A stretch of 64,000 nt of DNA from Dehalococcoidia bacterium (GCA_021295955.1 JAGWBJ010000002.1:91733-155732), one strand, 5' to 3'; counted from the stretch's first letter, positions 27,147 through 35,973 are shown. Notes: generated by a model not told the origin, from the letters alone. Numbers and translations: made by a program.

Positions 27147-27653
27147 ATGAATTGGGCGGAGATCCTCCTCCAGTGCCTCAAGGAGACCGATACCTCCCTG
27201 ATCAGCTACGTACCCGACATCAGTATCGACCAGGCCACCAGCAGGATGGAGAACGACCCCTTCTTCCACGTGGTGTCCGCCACCAGGGAGGAGGAGGCGG
27301 TGGGCATCGCCGTGGGCGCCTACGCGGTGGGCCGCAACTCCGCTGTGTTCATGCAGTCCAGCGGCTTCGGCAACACCCTCAACGCCATCGGAAGCCTGTG
27401 CATCCCCACCCGCACGCCAATACCCCTCTTCATCAACCTCAGGGGGGAGCTGGGTGAGTTCAACATAGCCCAGGTGGCCATGGGCCGGGGCACCAGGCCC
27501 ATACTGGAGGTCCTGGGGCTGCCCCACTACACCCTGACCCAGGTGGAGGGCATGGACCGGGTCGTCAAGGGCGCCATCAAGCTGTGCCACTCCAGCAGGC
27601 AGCCCGTCGCCATCTGCATGAACTCGCTCCTCCACGGGGGCAAGCTTGCATAG
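27147..27653 (+). CDS. comD: Sulfopyruvate / phosphonopyruvate decarboxylase, alpha (PYR-domain) subunit
   Basis: 168 residues corresponding to the N-terminal (pyrimidine-binding) half of a TPP decarboxylase. The catalytic glutamate lies in ATREEEAVGIAVGAY; SSGFGNTLNAI and NLRGELGE are typical of ComD/Ppd. The start is ATG 27147. The next gene supplies the PP domain, so the two subunits make the active enzyme. Substrate candidates are sulfopyruvate (coenzyme M or C3-sulfonate metabolism) or phosphonopyruvate; neither the sulfolactate nor the phosphonate genes are in the window. Confidence 0.85.
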   Translation: MNWAEILLQCLKETDTSLISYVPDISIDQATSRMENDPFFHVVSATREEEAVGIAVGAYAVGRNSAVFMQSSGFGNTLNAIGSLCIPTRTPIPLFINLRGELGEFNIAQVAMGRGTRPILEVLGLPHYTLTQVEGMDRVVKGAIKLCHSSRQPVAICMNSLLHGGKLA

Positions 27654-28221
27654 GTTCGACGGCACCAAGGTCGTACTCAGGCACATCGGCGACGGCGTCA
27701 TCGTAAGCAACCTGGGCCCCACCACCGACGAGCTGTGGCACGCCGCCCACCGCAACCGCAACTTCTACACCTACGGCGCCATGGGCCTCTGCTCCTCCAT
27801 CGCCCTGGGGATGGCCCTCTCCACCCGGGAGAAGGTCGTCTCCCTGGACGGCGACGGCTCCTTGCTGATGAACCTGGGCACCATCGCGACCATCGGCCGG
27901 GAGAAGCCGCGGAACTTGGTCGTCGTGGTGTGGGACAACGAGGAGTGGGGCCAGACCGGTCACCAGCCCAGCCACACGGCCACGGGCACCGACCTGGAGC
28001 AGGTGGCGAGGGCCTGCGGCATCCCGAAGACGGCCACGGTGTCCAACGAAGAGGACTTGGACGAGATGGTGCGCGCCGCCATGACCTCCGACGGCCCCTG
28101 GTTCATCGTCGCCAAGATCCAGGAGGCCGGCTACATGGCCGTGGCGCCCATCGAGCCCGAGGTGACCCTCCACCGCATCAGGGAGTCCTTCCTGGGCCCC
28201 GCCCAGGCCGCCGGTCACTAG
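27646..28221 (+). CDS. comE: Sulfopyruvate / phosphonopyruvate decarboxylase, beta (PP-domain) subunit
   Basis: 191 residues. GDGSLLMNLGTI...NLVVVVWDNEEWG is the TPP/Mg motif (GDG followed after about 26 residues by N). GPTTDELWHAAHRNRNFYTYGAMG is typical of the ComE/Ppd PP domain. The start is TTG 27646, which overlaps the 3' end of comD by 8 bases, so translation is coupled and ensures equal subunit amounts. Confidence 0.85.
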   Translation: MHRFDGTKVVLRHIGDGVIVSNLGPTTDELWHAAHRNRNFYTYGAMGLCSSIALGMALSTREKVVSLDGDGSLLMNLGTIATIGREKPRNLVVVVWDNEEWGQTGHQPSHTATGTDLEQVARACGIPKTATVSNEEDLDEMVRAAMTSDGPWFIVAKIQEAGYMAVAPIEPEVTLHRIRESFLGPAQAAGH

Positions 28222-28356
28222 TCACCGCGTCCAGCCCCCCCTGACACCAACCCGGCCGCACCCTTCGGACCCGGCCTTCGCCGGATGACGAATCACCCCG
28301 GCCATTTGGCAGATTCAAATGGACACGGCACCGGCCCCCGTGCACCGCGGTCGTTC

Positions 28357-28385
28357 TTGACACTCATCATGGCGGCGCATATACT
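28357..28385 (+). promoter_or_regulatory. Promoter of the hydantoinase operon
   Basis: TTGACA (28357-28362), 17 bases, TATACT (28380-28385). The predicted leader of about 120 bases contains three 25-base tandem repeats. Confidence 0.75.
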
Positions 28386-28426
28386 CGGGCTCAGGCGGCC
28401 AGGCACGGTCGTACACGTCAATCGGG

Positions 28427-28501
28427 CCCGGGGCCTCGATCCTCACGACTGTCCCGGCCTTCGACCCTCACGACTGCCCGGGGCCTCGACCCTCACGACT
28501 G
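28427..28501 (+). repeat. Three tandem 25-bp repeats in the hydantoinase leader
   Basis: TCGAYCCTCACGACTG recurs at 28436-28451, 28461-28476 and 28486-28501 with an exact 25-base period, each preceded by a CCCGG-rich segment. The block ends at the Shine-Dalgarno. Confidence 0.85.
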
Positions 28502-28515
28502 AAGGAGGGAACCCC

Positions 28516-29892
28516 ATGAGCATCCTCATCAAGAACGGACGCATCATCACGGCGGTGGACGACTACGTGGCCGACATCCTGGTGGACGGCAACGTGATCC
28601 GCACCATCGGGACCGACCTGACGGCCGACGCGGATACGACCATAGACGCCTCGGGCAAGTACGTGATCCCCGGGGGTATCGACCCCCACACCCACCTGGA
28701 CTTCCCCTTCGGCGGCACCATCAGCTCCGACGACTTCCGGACCGGGACCATCGCCGCCGCTGCCGGGGGCACGACCAGCATAGTCGACTTCGCGGTGCAG
28801 CAGCGGGGCCACGCCCTGTCCGAGTCCCTGGACATCTGGCACGCCAAGGCCGAGGGGAAGGCCGCCATCGACTACGGCTTCCACATGATCATCCTGGACC
28901 TGCCCGACAGCCGCATCCCCGAGATGGACGAGATGGTCCGCCAGGGCGTGACCAGCTTCAAGATGTTCATGGCCTACCCCGGCGCCGTGATGGTGGACGA
29001 CACCACCATCTTCAAGGCCCTGACCCGGGCCTCGGACAACGGCGCCTTCGTGTGCCTCCACGCCGAGCACGGCCTGATGATCGACGTGCTGGTCAAGCAG
29101 GCGCTGGCCGAGGGCAAGACGGCGCCCAAGTACCACGCCATCACCCGCCCGCCCGAGGCCGAGGCCGAAGCCACTCACCGGGCCATCAGCATGGCCGAGG
29201 TGGCCGGGGCGCCCGTCTACTTCGTCCACCTGAGCTGCTCCGAGGCGCTCCAGGAGGTCCAGGCGGCCCGGGCCAGCCAGAAGTACGTGTACGCCGAAAC
29301 GTGCCCCCACTACCTGGCCCTGGACGATAGCCGATACGACCAGGAGGGGTTCGAGGGCGCCAAGTACGTCCTCACCCCGCCCCTGAGGGAGCAGTGGCAC
29401 CAGGACGAGCTGTGGAAGGGGTTGCGAGCGGACGACCTTCAGGTCGTCTCCACCGACCACTGCGCCTTCCGGTTCGCGGACCAGAAGTCCGCGGGCAGAA
29501 ACGACTTCTCCAAGATACCCAACGGCGGCCCCGGAATAGAACACCGGCTGGCAGTGCTGTACACCCTCGGGGTATGCACGGGCCGGATCAGCATGAACCG
29601 TCTGGTGGAGATCTTCTCCACCACTGCGGCCAAGCTGTTCGGCCTGTTCCCGCGCAAGGGCACCATCGCCGTGGGCAGCGACGCCGACTTAGTGGTTATC
29701 GACCCCGACAAGGAGACCACCATAAGCGTCAAGACCCACCACATGAACATCGACTATAATATGTACGAAGGCATGAAGATGAAGGGGATGCCCGACGTGG
29801 TGCTCTCCCACGGAAACCTGGTTATCCAGGACGGGCAGTACGTAGGCAGCCCCGGCCAGGGCCGCTTCCTGAAACGCGGCACCCACAAGTAG
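28516..29892 (+). CDS. hydA: D-hydantoinase / dihydropyrimidinase
   Basis: 458 residues from ATG 28516 (GGAGGG at 28504-28509). The binuclear metal site can be read in full: His58 and His60 (DPHTHLD), the carboxylated Lys149 (FKMFM), His182 (LHAEH), His238 (FVHLSC) and Asp314 (STDHC), at spacing like known D-hydantoinases. It hydrolyses cyclic ureides such as dihydrouracil or 5-substituted hydantoins. The next gene, a carbamoyl-amidase-type nitrilase, would complete the ring-opening route. The open frame upstream to 28285 crosses the promoter and repeats and is not coding. Confidence 0.93.
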   Translation: MSILIKNGRIITAVDDYVADILVDGNVIRTIGTDLTADADTTIDASGKYVIPGGIDPHTHLDFPFGGTISSDDFRTGTIAAAAGGTTSIVDFAVQQRGHALSESLDIWHAKAEGKAAIDYGFHMIILDLPDSRIPEMDEMVRQGVTSFKMFMAYPGAVMVDDTTIFKALTRASDNGAFVCLHAEHGLMIDVLVKQALAEGKTAPKYHAITRPPEAEAEATHRAISMAEVAGAPVYFVHLSCSEALQEVQAARASQKYVYAETCPHYLALDDSRYDQEGFEGAKYVLTPPLREQWHQDELWKGLRADDLQVVSTDHCAFRFADQKSAGRNDFSKIPNGGPGIEHRLAVLYTLGVCTGRISMNRLVEIFSTTAAKLFGLFPRKGTIAVGSDADLVVIDPDKETTISVKTHHMNIDYNMYEGMKMKGMPDVVLSHGNLVIQDGQYVGSPGQGRFLKRGTHK

Positions 29893-29959
29893 GCACAGGG
29901 ATCCGACCACCTCCGGAGCGCCGCCGACCGGCGACGCGGCATCATGCCCCCGCCACAAG

Positions 29960-29995
29960 GCGGGGGTAATGGTGAGAGCGGGGGTAATGGCGAGA
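29960..29995 (+). repeat. Two tandem 18-bp repeats before the nitrilase gene
   Basis: GCGGGGGTAATGGYGAGA occurs at 29960-29977 and 29978-29995, directly before the nitrilase start codon at 30004, with one mismatch. Confidence 0.85.
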
Positions 29996-30003
29996 GAAAG
30001 AAC

Positions 30004-30873
30004 ATGCCCAGAGTTGTCCGGGGAGGGCTCATCCAGGCTGCCGCAGGCGAGGACGCTTCCCAACCGCCGGAGCGCCTGTGGAAGATGATGCTGGAGAAGC
30101 ACGTGGCCCTGATCGAAGAGGCCGCCGGCATGGGCGTGCAGGTCCTGTGCCTACAGGAGCTGTTCACCGGCCCCTACTTCCCCGCCGAGCAGGACGCCCG
30201 GTGGTACGGCACGGCGGAGAGCGTCCCCGACGGCCCGACGGTGCGCGCCATGCGGGACCTCGCCAGGGCCCACGGAATGGTCATGGTCGTCCCCGTCTAC
30301 GAAGAGGAGATGCCGGGAGTCTTCTACAATACCGCCGCCGTCCTGGACTCCGACGGGACGTACCTGGGCAAGTACCGCAAGACCCACATTCCCCACCTCG
30401 AGCCCGGCTTCTGGGAGAAGTTCTACTTCCGCCCGGGGAACCTGGGGTACCCAGTCTTCCATACCAGGGTCGCGGATATCGGGGTGTACATCTGCTATGA
30501 CCGCCACTTTCCCGAGGGCGCCCGGGCGCTGGGGCTCAACGGCGCCGAGATCGTCTTCAACCCCTCCGCCACCGTAGCCGGCCTCTCCGAGTACCTGTGG
30601 GAGCTGGAGCAGCCGGCCCACGCCGTGGCGTCGGGCTACTTCGTGGGCGCCGTCAACCGTGTGGGCAGGGAGGCTCCCTGGAACATCGGCGAGTTCTATG
30701 GCAGCAGCTACTTCTGCAACCCCAGGGGGCAGATCATCGCCCAGGCCTCCAGGGACAGGGACCAGGTGCTCGTGGCCGACATGGACCTGGACGAGATCCG
30801 GGAGGTCCGGTCCACGTGGCAGTTCTTTCGGGACCGGCGTCCCGAAACCTACGGGGGCCTGGTGGCGCCGTGA
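30004..30873 (+). CDS. Nitrilase-superfamily N-carbamoyl amidohydrolase (beta-ureidopropionase / N-carbamoylputrescinase-like)
   Basis: 289 residues. The Glu-Lys-Cys triad lies in CLQELFTG (Glu about 52), GKYRKTHIPH (Lys) and VYICYDRHFPE (Cys). The spacing and the HIPHLEPGFWEK segment fit the beta-alanine synthase / N-carbamoylputrescine amidase branch. Next to a hydantoinase this suggests that the N-carbamoyl product is cut to an amino acid, CO2 and ammonia, i.e. reductive pyrimidine or hydantoin catabolism. ATG 30004 has only a weak purine-rich site. A frame-open ATG at 29944 would include the repeats and is less likely. Confidence 0.87.
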   Translation: MPRVVRGGLIQAAAGEDASQPPERLWKMMLEKHVALIEEAAGMGVQVLCLQELFTGPYFPAEQDARWYGTAESVPDGPTVRAMRDLARAHGMVMVVPVYEEEMPGVFYNTAAVLDSDGTYLGKYRKTHIPHLEPGFWEKFYFRPGNLGYPVFHTRVADIGVYICYDRHFPEGARALGLNGAEIVFNPSATVAGLSEYLWELEQPAHAVASGYFVGAVNRVGREAPWNIGEFYGSSYFCNPRGQIIAQASRDRDQVLVADMDLDEIREVRSTWQFFRDRRPETYGGLVAP

Positions 30874-30892
30874 ACGAGGAGTTTGCGGAACG

Positions 30893-31888
30893 ATGACGAA
30901 TAGAGGGACTATATTCTCGGGTATGCGCCCCACGGGACGCCTGCACATCGGCAACTACCTGGGGGCCCTGACCAACTGGGTGGACCTTCAGGCCGACTAC
31001 GACTGCATATACTGCGCGGTCGATGTCCACGCCCTGACCACCCTCGACTCTCCCGAAGACGTCAGGGCGATACGGCCCAACATTCGCGAGATGGTCCTGG
31101 ACTGGCTGGCGGCGGGGCTGGACCCCGAGCGGAGCATCATCTTCGTCCAGTCCCAAGTCCCCGAGGTCCTCACCCTGCACACCCTGCTCAGCATGGTGAC
31201 CCCCCTGGGCTGGCTGATGCGCGTCCCCACCTTCAAGGAGAAGGTGCGGCAGATGAGCGAGACAGAGGAGAGCGTCAACTACGGGCTGGTGGGATACCCG
31301 GTCCTTCAGACCGCCGACATCATCCTGTACAAGGCCAACGCGGTACCCGTGGGCGAGGACCAGCTCCCCCACCTGGAGCTGGCCCGGGAGATCGTGCGAC
31401 GGTTCAACAACATGTTCGGCCCCACCTTTCCCGAGCCCCAGGCCAAGCTCACCGAGGTGCCCATGATCCGGGGCCTGGACGGCCAGCAGAAGATGAGCAA
31501 GAGCCTGGACAACCACATCGACATCGCCTTCACACCCGAGGAGACCGTCAAGCGCGTGCGCACGGCGTTCACCGACCCGCAGCGCACCAAGCGGGACATC
31601 CCCGGCAGGCCCGACATCTGCAACGTGTACTCCCTGCACAAGATATTCAACCCGGGCGATGTCGACACGGTCCATGAGGAGTGCACCACCGCCGCCCGGG
31701 GGTGCGTGGACTGCAAAATGCACCTGGCCGAGGGGATAAACCGCTCCCTGGAGGGCCTCAGGGAGCGTCGCCGGGAGCTGGAGGCCCGTCCGGGGTACGT
31801 GGATGACGTGCTGGAAGAGGGAGCCAGGAAGGCCAAGGCCATAGGAAGGGAGACCATCGCCGAGGTCATGGGCAAGATGGGTCTCTGA
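30893..31888 (+). CDS. trpS: Tryptophanyl-tRNA synthetase
   Basis: 331 residues, class I synthetase. The HIGH equivalent is RLHIGNYLGAL and the KMSKS loop is QQKMSKSLDN. PVGEDQLPHLELAREI is the TrpRS-specific block. GAGGAG precedes ATG 30893, 19 bases after the nitrilase stop, so it is likely cotranscribed with the hydantoinase unit. The cognate tRNA-Trp is at 16867. Confidence 0.96.
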   Translation: MTNRGTIFSGMRPTGRLHIGNYLGALTNWVDLQADYDCIYCAVDVHALTTLDSPEDVRAIRPNIREMVLDWLAAGLDPERSIIFVQSQVPEVLTLHTLLSMVTPLGWLMRVPTFKEKVRQMSETEESVNYGLVGYPVLQTADIILYKANAVPVGEDQLPHLELAREIVRRFNNMFGPTFPEPQAKLTEVPMIRGLDGQQKMSKSLDNHIDIAFTPEETVKRVRTAFTDPQRTKRDIPGRPDICNVYSLHKIFNPGDVDTVHEECTTAARGCVDCKMHLAEGINRSLEGLRERRRELEARPGYVDDVLEEGARKAKAIGRETIAEVMGKMGL

Positions 31889-32694
31889 TGGGCCTTCCCC
31901 ACGGCTCCACGGGAGCCCCGGCCCTGGACGTGGCGGTGACCGCGGCCCGCCGGGCCGGCGCCGTGCTTGCGGAGCGGTTTCACGGTCCCATGGCGATCAC
32001 CTACAAGGGCCCGTACAACCCCGTCACCGACGCCGACCTGATGGCCGAGAAGGCGTGCCTTGAGGTCCTTCGCGACGAGTTCCCCTCCTCCGGCATCCTG
32101 TCCGAGGAGTCGGAGCCGGTGTCCGGCGAGTCGGGCTACACCTGGGTGGTGGACCCACTGGACGGGACCCGCAACTACACGGCCGGCATACCCCACTTCG
32201 CGGTGGTCGTCGCCCTGGCCCGGGGCAGCCAGGTGCTCCTTGGAGTCACCCACGACCCCCTCCTGGACGAGACGTTCACGGCCCAGTCCGGCGGTCCGGC
32301 GCTGCTCAACGGGGCGCCCATCTCGGTCTCGCCCAAGGAGGAGATATCGGGCTCCGTCCTGGCCTTCGACATGGGGTATGCCTCGGAGCGGGCCCTTCAC
32401 GCGCTGCAAATGGTCACCTCCATGTGGCCCGAGTTCCAGAGCCTGCGCCTGATGGGCTCCGCCGCCCTGGGGCTGGCCTACGCCGCCTGCGGCAGGGTCG
32501 ACCTGTACTTCCACCACCATGTGTCCCCGTGGGACATCGCCTCGGGCCTGCTCCTGGTCGCAGCCGCCGGGGGCCGCACCGTCACCCGCAGCGGGGGCCC
32601 CGCGGACCTGGACAGCGGCAGCGTGATAGCCGCCGGCCCATCGCTGGTGGACGCTTTCCTCGCCGCCACCGAGGGCGCCGCATGGAGGAGATAG
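31888..32694 (+). CDS. Inositol monophosphatase family protein
   Basis: 268 residues. The metal-binding motifs are SEES (in GILSEESE), WVVDPLDGTRNY and the C-terminal SPWDIASGLLLV. VTDADLMAEK is also conserved. The family includes inositol monophosphatase, histidinol phosphatase and 3'-phosphoadenosine phosphatase; the substrate is not decided. ATG overlaps the trpS stop by one base (TGATG), so translation is coupled. Confidence 0.9.
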   Translation: MGLPHGSTGAPALDVAVTAARRAGAVLAERFHGPMAITYKGPYNPVTDADLMAEKACLEVLRDEFPSSGILSEESEPVSGESGYTWVVDPLDGTRNYTAGIPHFAVVVALARGSQVLLGVTHDPLLDETFTAQSGGPALLNGAPISVSPKEEISGSVLAFDMGYASERALHALQMVTSMWPEFQSLRLMGSAALGLAYAACGRVDLYFHHHVSPWDIASGLLLVAAAGGRTVTRSGGPADLDSGSVIAAGPSLVDAFLAATEGAAWRR

Positions 32695-32764
32695 GCACGC
32701 GGCCGGCGCCGGCATTTCGGCAACCGGCAGTCACGAGATATCCAGTACACAACAAGGAGGGGGC

Positions 32765-33313
32765 ATGGCCCGGTTACCAAACCTAGCGCGAGAGGACCTC
32801 AAGCCCGAAGACCAGAAACACGTCGACGCCATAGTCGGGACCCGGGGCGGCATCAGGGGGCCCTTCGGAGTCCTCCTGCATAGCCCGGACCTGGCCTCCA
32901 GGGTGGCGGCCACCGGAGCCTACGTGCGTTTCGAGGGGGAGATACCCAACGCCCTGAGAGAGGTGGCCATTCTGGTGACCGGCCGGGAGATCGAGAACCA
33001 GTACGAGTTCAGCGCCCACGCCCGCCTGGCCCGGGAGGCCGGGGTCTCGGAGGAGACCATCCAGGCCATCGTCCAAGGCGAGGACCCCGACGGGCTTGCG
33101 GGCGACGAGCAGATCGTAGCCCGGTATGCCCGGGAGCTGGTGAGGGACCACGGCGTGGCCGACGCCACCTACCAAGCCGTCGAAGGCCGGTTTGGCGTCC
33201 AGGGAACGGTCGACCTGACCGTGCTCATCGGCCACTACGTCCTCGTGGGGATGGTCCTCTCGGCCTTCCAGGTGGACCTGCTGCCAGGGATGCAGCCGGA
33301 GCTGCCCTTGTAG
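32765..33313 (+). CDS. Carboxymuconolactone decarboxylase family protein
   Basis: 182 residues, all-helical AhpD/CMD-like. REVAILVTGREIENQYEFSAH and the following AREAGVSEETI are family blocks. The CxxC pair of AhpD-type peroxidases is absent (EFSAH instead), so a redox role is unlikely and a gamma-CMD-like isomerase or decarboxylase role is more plausible. AAGGAGG lies about 6 bases before the ATG. Confidence 0.85.
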   Translation: MARLPNLAREDLKPEDQKHVDAIVGTRGGIRGPFGVLLHSPDLASRVAATGAYVRFEGEIPNALREVAILVTGREIENQYEFSAHARLAREAGVSEETIQAIVQGEDPDGLAGDEQIVARYARELVRDHGVADATYQAVEGRFGVQGTVDLTVLIGHYVLVGMVLSAFQVDLLPGMQPELPL

Positions 33314-33346
33314 ACAGAGAGCCACGGTGGCCTCGGCCGTGCGTTA

Positions 33347-33376
33347 TTGACCGCCTCGTACCAACGGGACTATAAT
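33347..33376 (+). promoter_or_regulatory. purF promoter, likely leaderless transcript
   Basis: TTGACC (33347-33352), 18 bases, perfect TATAAT (33371-33376). The GTG start is 10 bases after the end of the -10 box, so no Shine-Dalgarno can be present in the mRNA. Confidence 0.8.
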
Positions 33377-33385
33377 AGGGCCCTC

Positions 33386-34837
33386 GTGAGCACGGCGACG
33401 GGCGCTCCCCAGCCTGGGACTTTGCTCGACCACCCCCGTGAAGAGTGTGGTGTGGTGGGCGTGTACACGCCTGGGGGCGACGCCAGCCGCATAGCCTTCT
33501 TCGGGCTTTTCGCCCTCCAACACCGGGGACAGGAGAGCGCCGGCATAGCCACCTCCGACGGCCGGTCTCTCAGGGTCCATACCGACATGGGCCTGGTCAC
33601 CCAGATATTCCGCGAGGAGGAGTTGTATCCCCTCGCCGGAGACATGGCCATAGGCCACACCCGCTACTCCACCACAGGCTCCAGCCAGGAGTGCAACGCC
33701 CAGCCTCTCCTCGTCCATGGGGTCCACGGGGAGCTGGCCCTGGGACACAACGGCAACGTGGTCAACGCCCTGGACCTGCGGCGGCAGCTCCGGAACCAGT
33801 GGGGCTGCAACTTCACCACCACCACCGACTCGGAGGTCATCGCCTATCTGCTGGCCAACGCTCCGGGCGAGACCTGGGAGGAACGGACCCAGTACTGCCA
33901 GAGGACCCTGCAGGGCGCCTTCTCGGTGGTCGTGCTGACCCACGACACCCTCATAGGGATGCGCGACCCCTTGGGGGTCCGGCCGATGTGCATAGGACGG
34001 CTCGACAGCGGCTGGGTGATCGCTTCGGAGACCTGCGCTCTGGACCATCTGGGCGCCACCCTGCTGCGGGAGGTGGAGCCGGGTGAGACAGTTATAGTCG
34101 ACTCCAAGGGCATGACCTCCCACAAGAGGCCCGGGACGAATGGCCGCCGAGCCCTGTGCGTCTTCGAGCTGATCTACTTCGCCCGCCCCGACAGCGTGCT
34201 GGACGACACCCTGGTCTACTCGAGCCGGCTGCAGATGGGCGCTCAGCTCGCCGTGGAGCACCCCGTGGACGCCGACGTGGTGATCGGAATACCCGACTCC
34301 GCCAACGCCGCGGCCGTCGGCTACGCCCAGGAGGCGGGCATCCCCTACAGCGAGGGACTGGTGAAGAACCGGTACGTCGGCCGTACCTTCATCGAGCCGG
34401 ACCAGCGTCTGCGGGACCTGGGGGTGCAGCTCAAGTTCAACCCCCTGCCCGGCGTGGTCAAGGGCAAGCGGGTCATCGTCGTGGACGACAGCATCGTCCG
34501 GGGCACCACTACCCCCCACGTGGTGAGCCTGCTCAGGCGGGCGGGCGCGGTGGAGGTCCACATGCGCGTGTGCGCCCCGCCCATCCGCCATCCCTGCCAC
34601 CTGGGCGTGGACATGGCCACCCGGAGGGAGCTAATAGCGGCCAATAAGAGCATCGACGGCATCAGGGACTTCGTCGGCGCCGACTCCCTGGGATACCTGA
34701 GTGTCGACGGGCTGCTGAAGGTCGTCCAGGGGACCAGCGGCGGGTTCTGCGACGCCTGCTTCACCGGCAACTACCCCATACCCGTCCAGCTGGAGATGGA
34801 CAAGCTGGTGCTGGAACACTCACAGGACCCGGCCTGA
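33386..34837 (+). CDS. purF: Amidophosphoribosyltransferase PurF
   Basis: 483 residues from GTG 33386. The catalytic N-terminal cysteine of the glutaminase domain is Cys21 (EECGVVGV), which implies a 20-residue propeptide to be removed. FALQHRGQESAGI, GHTRYSTTGSS and GHNGNVVN are the glutaminase blocks, and VIVVDDSIVRGTTT is the PRPP-binding loop. C-terminal cysteines (APPIRHPCHLG, FCDACFTGNYP) fit the Fe-S type of PurF seen in Bacillus. The first step of purine synthesis; purM and purH follow. An upstream in-frame codon at 33347 falls on the -35 box and is excluded. Confidence 0.95.
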   Translation: MSTATGAPQPGTLLDHPREECGVVGVYTPGGDASRIAFFGLFALQHRGQESAGIATSDGRSLRVHTDMGLVTQIFREEELYPLAGDMAIGHTRYSTTGSSQECNAQPLLVHGVHGELALGHNGNVVNALDLRRQLRNQWGCNFTTTTDSEVIAYLLANAPGETWEERTQYCQRTLQGAFSVVVLTHDTLIGMRDPLGVRPMCIGRLDSGWVIASETCALDHLGATLLREVEPGETVIVDSKGMTSHKRPGTNGRRALCVFELIYFARPDSVLDDTLVYSSRLQMGAQLAVEHPVDADVVIGIPDSANAAAVGYAQEAGIPYSEGLVKNRYVGRTFIEPDQRLRDLGVQLKFNPLPGVVKGKRVIVVDDSIVRGTTTPHVVSLLRRAGAVEVHMRVCAPPIRHPCHLGVDMATRRELIAANKSIDGIRDFVGADSLGYLSVDGLLKVVQGTSGGFCDACFTGNYPIPVQLEMDKLVLEHSQDPA

Positions 34838-34895
34838 GCCTCGATTCCCCCGCGGAACCCCTCTCCCGTACCAGTCCGCGGGGGCGTCCCGCTCC

Positions 34896-34926
34896 TTGAC
34901 GCCCATTCCCAGTTGTCCTGTATACT
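34896..34926 (+). promoter_or_regulatory. purM promoter
   Basis: TTGACG (34896-34901), 19 bases, TATACT (34921-34926). A GTG lies 10 bases after the -10 end, as in purF. A TTG at 34957 with GGGGGG upstream is an alternative start. Confidence 0.65.
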
Positions 34927-34935
34927 TCTGTGACC

Positions 34936-35973
34936 GTGAGAAGGGGGGTGTATGCCTTGCCGGGCGGCGAGACCTATCGGTCGGCGGGGGTCGACCTAGA
35001 GGCCCTCGATGAGATGAAGGAGAGGATCGGTGCCCTCTCCCGCGTCACCCACAGCCCCCAGGTCATTGGCGCGCCGGGCGGCTTCGCCGGCCTGTACCGC
35101 CTGGAGGGCTACAGGCAGCCGGTGCTGGTATCGAGCACCGACGGGGTCGGGACCAAGCTGCGCATCGCCTCCCTCCTGGGCCACCACGAGTCCTTGGGCA
35201 TCGACCTGGTCAACCTGAACGTGAACGATATCCTCACCAGGGGCGCCAAGCCCCTCTTCTTCCTGGACTACATGTCCATGGGAGACCTGGACCGGCAGCG
35301 TACTGACTCCCTGCTGCGGGGCATGGCATGGGCGTGCCGGGAAGCGGGGTGCTCCCTCATCGGAGGTGAAACGGCACAGATGCCCGGCTTCTACACGAAG
35401 GACTCCTTCGGCCTGGCGGGCTTCGTAGTGGGCGTCGTGGAGCTGGACGCCATGATCGACGGTTCTCGGACGGCCGAGGGCGACGTGCTGGTAGGCATGC
35501 CCTCCAGCGGGCTGCACACCAACGGGTTCTCGCTGGTGCGAAAGGTGTTCGACATCGATGGAGACCCCGCCGTGCTGTACAAGCGCTACGATGAGCTGAA
35601 CCACACCCTGGGAGAGGCGCTGCTGACTCCCCACCGATGCTACTCCCCTCTGGTGGAGCCGGTGTTGCCCATGATAAACGCCATGGCCCACATCACCGGA
35701 GGCGGGCTGATGGAGAACCTGCCGCGGGTCCTGCCTGCGGGGCTGTGCGCCCGCCTGGAGGCGGAGGCTTGGGAGGTGCCCCCGATTTTCGGCATCGTCC
35801 AGAGCGAGGGCAACATCGACGACGATGAGATGTTCCGGGTCTTCAACATGGGCCTCGGGATGGTCGCGGCCTGCGCTCCCGACGACGTCCCGGCCGTGGT
35901 CGCAGCCACCGAGGGCAGGGTGGTGGGCAAGGTAGTCGGCCAGAGCGGCGAGGCGCGGGTCACCATCGAGTAG
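34936..35973 (+). CDS. purM: Phosphoribosylformylglycinamidine cyclo-ligase PurM
   Basis: About 345 residues (GTG 34936; alternatives are GTG 34930, too near the -10, and TTG 34957). The typical blocks are YRSAGVDLEA, VSSTDGVGTKLRIA, LNVNDILTRGAKPLFFLDY, LIGGETAQMPGFY and PSSGLHTNGFSLVRK. It catalyses AIR formation in purine synthesis. purH follows 61 bases later. Confidence 0.95.
   Translation: MRRGVYALPGGETYRSAGVDLEALDEMKERIGALSRVTHSPQVIGAPGGFAGLYRLEGYRQPVLVSSTDGVGTKLRIASLLGHHESLGIDLVNLNVNDILTRGAKPLFFLDYMSMGDLDRQRTDSLLRGMAWACREAGCSLIGGETAQMPGFYTKDSFGLAGFVVGVVELDAMIDGSRTAEGDVLVGMPSSGLHTNGFSLVRKVFDIDGDPAVLYKRYDELNHTLGEALLTPHRCYSPLVEPVLPMINAMAHITGGGLMENLPRVLPAGLCARLEAEAWEVPPIFGIVQSEGNIDDDEMFRVFNMGLGMVAACAPDDVPAVVAATEGRVVGKVVGQSGEARVTIE

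Noticed and set aside
28427..28501. CRISPR-like array
   Set aside because: The three 25-bp units are contiguous, without unique spacers, and no cas genes are present.
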